Shown here: positions 5,644 to 9,127 of the stretch, piece by piece | How the letters are laid out: each line of letters starts with the position of its first letter | Numbering within the stretch: the stretch's first letter is position 1 | Assembly: GCA_964370795.1 (NCBI GenBank) | Contig: CAYJME010000136.1 | Span: 1-9,127 of the forward strand | Source of the DNA: JAHFOW01 sp964370795 | Lineage (GTDB): Bacteria > Planctomycetota > Brocadiia > Brocadiales > Brocadiaceae | Reading direction: 5' to 3' | DNA length: 9,127 nucleotides | Notes under the pieces: generated by a model | The model's input: the letters and a program-made list of their open reading frames with translations, nothing else | Databases searched by the model: none | What the model was told of the DNA's origin: nothing | Made by a program: the position numbers and the translations under genes

Positions 5644-7068
5644 TCATTTTCCAATGGTTGTACTCCCACCCCAACTCAAAATTGTTACAGGCTTGGATAT
5701 GGTAATCGTTTCAGGAGAAGAACTACTTTTAATAGCAACCGTACCACCATTTACCACCGCATTGACACCTTCTGCAAGTGTATTAAATGGAGAACGGAAG
5801 TCCCCTGATTCGCCCCCGTTGTAGGAAAAGTCTACCCAGGTGACAGGAGAAATAGGTTTAACCAAAGAATATGCAAGCGCGTTTAATGTGTCTGTTCTTA
5901 CGTTCTTTAAACGTCCAAGGGTTGCTTGTGCTATGAGCGCATCGCTCACCTGTCTTGGCATTGCCTGTGGCGCTAATTCCAGATATAAGGCTGCTATGCC
6001 GGCAACGTGTGGTGCCGCCATTGAAGTACCGGACTTTTCAATAAAACTATTCGTGGTACTTGTCCCGGCGGAAGTAATAGAAGTACCGGGGGCATAGAGG
6101 TCAAGACAACTCCCCCAGTTTGAATAATATGCAATAGAATCGCTTTCGTTGGTTGCCCCCACCGTAATCGCCTCAGCTACGCGGGCTGGTGATTGAATGC
6201 ACGCATCAGTACTTTCATTACCCGCAGCAATCGAATAAGTAATACCGGCGTTAATTGAATCCCTTACCGCTTGATCTTCTGCATCAGAAGCGCCTCCGCC
6301 GAGGCTCATATTGGCAACTGATGGTGGTCTGCCTTTATTATTGAAATCTGCCGTCACCCAATCTATACCAGCAATCACTCCAGAGCCGCTTCCACTCCCT
6401 TTGCAGTCAAGGACGCGTACCCCGTATAATGTAACGAATTTTGCAACCCCAGAGAGTGCACCTCCTATAGTTCCTGCCACATGAGTTCCATGACCATTAC
6501 AATCGTTTGCTCCATTACCATCATTAATGCTGGTAAATACACCTTGGGCACGTCCGCCAAAATCATTATGAGCAGTAAAAATCCCTGTATCAATTACGTA
6601 AACAGAAACCCCGTTCCCACTCGACTGGTAATCGTACTTGTTATTGCGAGGAAGATCTTTTTGGTCTATACGGTCTAGCCCCCATGACATTGGATTTATC
6701 TGAGTTTCAAATGCAGACACCACCGTGTCTTTCTCGATATAATCTACGCCTGGTTCTCTCTTCAGCATGGTAAGTGATTCCTCTGATAATCTTGCCGCAA
6801 ACCCCTTCAAGGCGGAATTATAGGTATAATAGAGTTTATTACCAGGACGCAATCCGTACTGTTGCCCTAAAGATTGGACAGCAAACGAGGAAACCTCGTC
6901 TTTGAGCACAACGATATAAACATCCGGAATTACATCACCGGCTCGTGCATTGAGGGGGATTTCAGGTGTGCTGAATACTTCAACTGCATGCGCCGTGGTG
7001 TTTGTGATGGCAATAATTAACCAAACCCACAAGAAGCATTTTACAAGGTAAGAATGTAATTGTTTCAT
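5644..7068 (-). CDS. Secreted subtilisin-like serine protease (S8, proteinase K type)
   Basis: A 474-residue preproprotease. The start was set at the ATG at 7068, not the upstream in-frame ATG at 7146. GAGAGGG lies 9 nt before it, and it opens directly into a signal peptide (KQLHSYLVKC, a hydrophobic core, then ITNTTAHA). An inhibitor I9 propeptide is at about residues 48-119 (DVYIVVLKDE to GVDYIEKD). In the peptidase domain the triad is Asp160 (VYVIDTGIF), His193 (NGHGTHVAGT) and Ser349 (SGTSMAAPHVAG), with the oxyanion Asn284 in AAGN. The fold ends near residue 404. A 70-residue tail (WVDFSYNGGESGDF, then SPFNTLAEGVNAVVNGGTV) looks like the first rungs of a beta-helix, possibly a surface or export module. 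All catalytic residues are present. The likely role is degradation of extracellular or periplasmic protein; the true substrate is unknown. Confidence 0.95.
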   Translation of the reverse strand: MKQLHSYLVKCFLWVWLIIAITNTTAHAVEVFSTPEIPLNARAGDVIPDVYIVVLKDEVSSFAVQSLGQQYGLRPGNKLYYTYNSALKGFAARLSEESLTMLKREPGVDYIEKDTVVSAFETQINPMSWGLDRIDQKDLPRNNKYDYQSSGNGVSVYVIDTGIFTAHNDFGGRAQGVFTSINDGNGANDCNGHGTHVAGTIGGALSGVAKFVTLYGVRVLDCKGSGSGSGVIAGIDWVTADFNNKGRPPSVANMSLGGGASDAEDQAVRDSINAGITYSIAAGNESTDACIQSPARVAEAITVGATNESDSIAYYSNWGSCLDLYAPGTSITSAGTSTTNSFIEKSGTSMAAPHVAGIAALYLELAPQAMPRQVSDALIAQATLGRLKNVRTDTLNALAYSLVKPISPVTWVDFSYNGGESGDFRSPFNTLAEGVNAVVNGGTVAIKSSSSPETITISKPVTILSWGGSTTIGK

Positions 7069-7150
7069 CGTGCAAACCCTCTCTGTTTTAACGTATATGA
7101 TTTCAACGGTAGCGCAACCATCTTGGTTGTACAAATAAAAAGTCACCGTA

Positions 7151-7178
7151 AGTATAATTTACTGTTAAGGAATTTCAA
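7151..7178 (-). promoter_or_regulatory. Promoter of the subtilase gene
   Basis: On the minus strand TTGAAA (7178-7173) and TATACT (7156-7151) are 16 nt apart, each 5/6 to consensus. Transcription would begin near 7144 and give a 76-nt leader before the ATG at 7068. This also argues against the ATG at 7146, which would lie upstream of the start point. Confidence 0.55.
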
Positions 7179-7264
7179 GGCTGCGGTTGTAGAGCGACGA
7201 GCCTCGTCGCTCTACATTGAAAAAGTCGTCGAAGAACTAATTTAATATTAAGAAATTTCGAGCC
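7155..7264. repeat. 27-bp direct repeat, offset 83 bp, covering the promoter region
   Basis: TAATTTA-ctg-TTAAGgAATTTCaAGgC (7155-7181) recurs as TAATTTA-ata-TTAAGaAATTTCgAGcC (7238-7264), about 22 of 27 bases identical. Copy 1 contains the subtilase -35 box and spacer. Copy 2 has lost the TATACT and reads TCGAAA at the -35 position, so it looks like a decayed promoter copy. Confidence 0.5.
7188..7216. repeat. Perfect 14-bp palindrome with GTAG feet
   Basis: TGTAGAGCGACGAG (7188-7201) and its exact reverse complement (7203-7216) surround one central C. The arms carry GTAG on both strands. It is GC-rich compared with its flanks and lies immediately upstream of the subtilase promoter. It is too perfect to be chance and is most likely a dispersed palindromic repeat of this genome. 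Confidence 0.8.
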
Positions 7265-7271
7265 GAGTAAC

Positions 7272-7312
7272 CGCAGACTTCAGTCTGCGCAGGCTAAAAG
7301 CCATGCGGCTAC
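7272..7312 (-). repeat. Tandem double hairpin with GTAG foot
   Basis: CGCAGACT-TC-AGTCTGCG is a perfect 8-bp hairpin (7272-7289). It is followed by GGCT-AAA-AGCC (7292-7302), extended by CGCA/TGCG with one bulged base. On the minus strand the element begins with GTAG (7312-7309). Its layout resembles a dispersed two-hairpin repeat. It lies downstream of the tail-fibre-like gene. Confidence 0.6.
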
Positions 7313-7328
7313 ATGAGTAGTTGCCTTG

Positions 7329-7347
7329 ATAACATAATTTATGTTAT
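7329..7347. repeat. AT-rich palindrome overlapping a stop codon
   Basis: ATAACATAA (7329-7337) and TTATGTTAT (7339-7347) are a perfect 9-bp inverted repeat around one T. The right arm contains the TAA stop (7346-7344) of the minus-strand gene. No T-run follows on the minus strand, so it is not a standard terminator, though it may form a 3'-end hairpin. Confidence 0.5.
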
Positions 7348-8516
7348 TGTAAAGAAATAAGGGTCAATACCAATCCCTTGCCCTCTTTGAGTGACGTCAT
7401 TGCCTTGCCAATGATGGCGCCTTGTGCCTTTTCATATTCTGATACCTTCATTGCATGTCCAGGCGTATCAGAGGTCGTGAGCATATCTCCCGGTTCAATT
7501 TCTCCATAGTTTGCATTTGCATAGCAGTAAACACGGCCGGTTAATGCCACAGCATGTTTCCCATCAGCCGTGGAGCCTTCTTGTCCCATGAGCATACCAG
7601 TCTTCACACCGTCTGCCCCGCTCATTACACCGGCCACGGTGCGGTCGTAAGCCTTTGTGCTTACAACTAACTCGCCGGGATGTGCGGCATCAATGCTTAC
7701 CACCTTGCCAGGTTGTGCCTGGATTTCCTTTTCAACATCGAGGGGCATTTTTATTGCATTAATATCAAAATTCTCTGATATATCAGCGCCACCGGTAATC
7801 TGAAGGACTGAGGTACGCGTTGTGCCGACAACGTCTAGCCTTTGTTGTGGATTTGTTGTACCTATGCCAACGTTACCGGATGCTGGACCCAAAATTAAAT
7901 GGCCTGCTGGTGTAGCCGCAATGTTAGCCCATTCAGCAATTGCTGCGTTATTTGTAAATTGAAAATATGCTGTACTATTATTTAATGGAGCTCGAATACG
8001 AACTCCGCCTGTGGAGCCAGTGTTTGGCGAAACTGTTTGAATCATTCCATTCACATCCAGTGTTGTACCTGGATTGGTGGTGTTGATGCCGACATTCGAG
8101 TGATCGTTATCCACTCTTTTTACAAAAATTCCACCAACAGGACCTCCTGCACGATGGGCATTTATACCAAGTCCATTATTTTTATAGTCCCAACCAACAA
8201 ACCCATCACCAAACGTGACATACCCAACACCAGCGGTGGAACCAGGTGCACCAAAATATCCAATTTGCGTATTACTGGAAATAACGCTAGAATTTACATG
8301 CAGTTTTGCATTTGGAGTTGATGTCCCGATGCTCACATTGCCATTTTTCATAATACGCATTAAACTGATTCCATCATAGTTTTCAAACAGAAATGAGTCT
8401 TCGTCGAAATGAAGTTGAATCAAGTTGTCTTTTGCACAAACAATTCCGGATAGATTAATTAAGAATGGCAATGAAATAATTCCTGCAACGAGTAACTTTT
8501 TAAATCCATGCAACAT
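7344..8516 (-). CDS. Secreted tail-fibre-like repeat protein
   Basis: A 390-residue exported protein. Residues 1-28 form a Sec signal peptide ending IVCA before KDN; it lacks a lipobox. Three short repeats recur at 60-74 (NVSIGTSTPNAKLHV), 141-155 (NVGINTTNPGTTLDV) and 215-229 (NVGIGTTNPQQRLDV). This NVGIGT..P...LDV unit is common in phage tail-fibre and bacterial surface fibre proteins. The C-terminal 150 residues, from GGADISENFDINA, form a conserved module (GKVVSID, YDRTVAGVMSG, ALTGRVYCYANA, GDMLTTSDTPGHAMKV, IIGKAMTSLKEGKGLV). I know this module from secreted bacterial fibre proteins, but its biochemical role is not established. AAGGAG lies 7 nt before the ATG. It has the same orientation as the subtilase but is separated from it by 275 bases of repeats and a promoter, so they are probably not one operon. 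A complete prophage is not in view. Confidence 0.85.
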   Translation of the reverse strand: MLHGFKKLLVAGIISLPFLINLSGIVCAKDNLIQLHFDEDSFLFENYDGISLMRIMKNGNVSIGTSTPNAKLHVNSSVISSNTQIGYFGAPGSTAGVGYVTFGDGFVGWDYKNNGLGINAHRAGGPVGGIFVKRVDNDHSNVGINTTNPGTTLDVNGMIQTVSPNTGSTGGVRIRAPLNNSTAYFQFTNNAAIAEWANIAATPAGHLILGPASGNVGIGTTNPQQRLDVVGTTRTSVLQITGGADISENFDINAIKMPLDVEKEIQAQPGKVVSIDAAHPGELVVSTKAYDRTVAGVMSGADGVKTGMLMGQEGSTADGKHAVALTGRVYCYANANYGEIEPGDMLTTSDTPGHAMKVSEYEKAQGAIIGKAMTSLKEGKGLVLTLISLQ

Positions 8517-8601
8517 CTTTTCTCTCCTTTTATTGAAAATGTGTTAAGAACCCAACAACCCCCTGAGTCCCCCTTTGTTAAGAGGGATTTCGTTGTACTA
8601 C

Positions 8602-8627
8602 GTAGCGCGGGCGGCTCATCCCCCGCC
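8602..8627 (+). repeat. GTAG-headed GC-rich hairpin
   Basis: GTAG (8602-8605) is followed by CGCG and a GGCGG/CCGCC stem (8610-8614 and 8623-8627) with an 8-nt loop CTCATCCC. It is a GC-rich island in AT-rich DNA, similar in design to the other GTAG-footed hairpins of this window. Confidence 0.4.
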
Positions 8628-8652
8628 ATAGTATTTTAAAAACATCTTTGAT

Positions 8653-8760
8653 AGCTCCGTTGGGAGCGGTATGTTAATAGAAAAACAAACTACACCAACA
8701 TCAAGCTCCATCGGAGCGACATATTGGTTACAAATTTTATATATCGCTCCTCTGGAACTT
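8653..8760. repeat. Three copies of an AGCTCC...GGAGCGACATAT repeat, one inverted
   Basis: Unit 1 is AGCTCC-GTTG-GGAGCGGTATGT (8653-8674). Unit 2 is AGCTCC-ATC-GGAGCGACATAT (8704-8724). Unit 3 is inverted, reading on the minus strand AGTTCC-AGA-GGAGCGATATAT (8759-8739). Each forms a small stem with a 3-4 nt loop followed by a conserved (G/A)(C/T)ATAT-like tail. I recognise this as a dispersed intergenic repeat type found in several bacterial phyla; no protein is encoded. Confidence 0.65.
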
Positions 8761-8990
8761 TTAATAGATATAGATTCGGTATTTTAAACTATTAATATTT
8801 CACCCCTTATGGGGTTATTTTCAAAAAACCAAAGTGTTACAAAAGTCCGAATGAGTCGGTAAAGAAATTATGAATTTTATTTTTTCCTCATTCCTGCCTT
8901 CTTTAGCTGTTTTTTATAAAATAATTTAAGGTTTTTCTTTGCCTCCTCTGCACCTAGGTTTACGCCTCTGCCGGTAAATTTGTCTTTTTT

Positions 8991-9017
8991 CTTCGTGTCC
9001 TTCGCGTTCTTCGTGGT
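8991..9017. repeat. Three tandem 9-nt units
   Basis: CTTCGTGTC, CTTCGCGTT and CTTCGTGGT follow each other without a gap. A related CCTCTGC-rich stretch lies 40 bases upstream (8942-8972). On the minus strand the units would read as His-Glu-Glu/Arg-Glu-Gly codons, but no open gene surrounds them. Confidence 0.5.
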
Positions 9018-9088
9018 TAAGTTTTCTTTTTATCTTTCACTTTTTCTGTACTACAATCCATCAGCTTCTTGTTTTTTCTGCGTGTTTT

Positions 9089-9127
9089 TCATGCCGCCAT
9101 TTCTGTAAGTGCTTTAATATCAAGGGC
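9089..9127 (-). CDS. Possible last 12 codons of a minus-strand gene at the right edge
   Basis: From the window edge the minus strand reads ALDIKALTEMAA followed by TGA at 9091-9089. The codon composition is protein-like and differs from the T-rich repeat DNA to the left. With only 12 residues no family can be named, and a chance open frame is possible. Confidence 0.25.
   Translation of the reverse strand, partial: ALDIKALTEMAA

Larger units (their letters stand above)
8531..9088. other. 558-base non-coding region made of repeats and T-rich DNA
   Basis: No credible gene was found on either strand. The region contains a C-rich hairpin TCCCCCTT-TGTT-AAGAGGGA (8568-8587, one mismatch), a GTAG-headed GGCGG/CCGCC hairpin, and three AGCTCC-type palindromic units. 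It also has a small hairpin ACCCC-TTAT-GGGGT (8802-8815) and a 9-nt tandem repeat near 9000. The rest is T-rich on the plus strand. The C-rich part sits upstream of the tail-fibre-like gene, and no strong promoter for that gene was identified. Confidence 0.6.

Noticed and set aside
5378..5824. 148-residue plus-strand frame
   Set aside because: Its middle is an ISL3 fragment read after a frameshift, and its end is antisense to the subtilase tail and the repeat element. No single protein spans it.
6481..6678. 65-residue plus-strand frame within the subtilase
   Set aside because: It is antisense to the His-containing catalytic region of the protease and has no ribosome site.
7069..7146. 26-codon N-terminal extension of the subtilase from the ATG at 7146
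   Set aside because: The extension precedes a typical signal peptide, contains no ribosome site at its start, and begins at or before the predicted transcription start.
7344..8516. Prophage tail module
   Set aside because: The fibre-like protein has a Sec signal peptide and no phage genes surround it, so a cell-surface or secreted protein fits better.
8653..8760. CRISPR array
   Set aside because: Only three short units, one inverted, with unequal spacing and tails that are part of the repeat. This is a dispersed palindromic repeat.

Overview
The window reads as a moderately AT-rich bacterial chromosome segment of about 9.1 kb. It holds core and stress genes, secreted proteins, decayed genes and many short palindromic repeats. 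The tandem cytochrome P460-like haem protein, the secreted subtilase and tail-fibre-like proteins, and the style of the intergenic repeats all suit an anammox planctomycete (Brocadiales, for example a Brocadia, Kuenenia or Jettenia relative). That assignment is inferred from gene content and cannot be proved from this window alone.

Left part (1-2640): the 5' part of a dynamin-like GTPase gene runs off the left edge on the minus strand. Behind it is a minus-strand RidA gene, divergent from a plus-strand truA whose -10 box lies so close to the ATG that its mRNA may be leaderless. Convergent with truA is a complete higB-higA toxin-antitoxin operon with a promoter overlapped by a perfect 9-bp inverted repeat, the likely operator.

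Middle (2640-5640): first comes a decayed REP-type (RAYT-like) transposase remnant with a GTAG-headed hairpin upstream of it. Next is a lipoprotein made of two P460-like haem domains repeated with an exact 160-residue period. Two tandem paralogues of a small GlsB/YeaQ-type membrane protein follow. Between them lies a short remnant resembling the 3' end of the P460 gene, which suggests that a block containing P460 tail plus glsB was duplicated. Then comes a back-to-back junction of two gene fragments: the C-terminus of a SYLF/YSC84 protein on the minus strand and the middle of an ISL3-type transposase on the plus strand.

Right part (5640-9127): two minus-strand genes encode exported proteins, a proteinase K-like subtilase with a short C-terminal beta-helix-like tail and a tail-fibre-like repeat protein. 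The gap between them carries a good promoter for the subtilase, a degenerate second copy of that promoter sequence, and two large palindromic repeats. The last 600 bases contain only repeats and T-rich sequence, except for what may be the final 12 codons of another minus-strand gene at the right edge.

The strongest leads are the di-domain P460 lipoprotein with its unequal Lys/Thr position, the duplicated P460-glsB block, and the set of GTAG-headed hairpins around a dead RAYT-like gene. No CRISPR array, rRNA or tRNA was seen.
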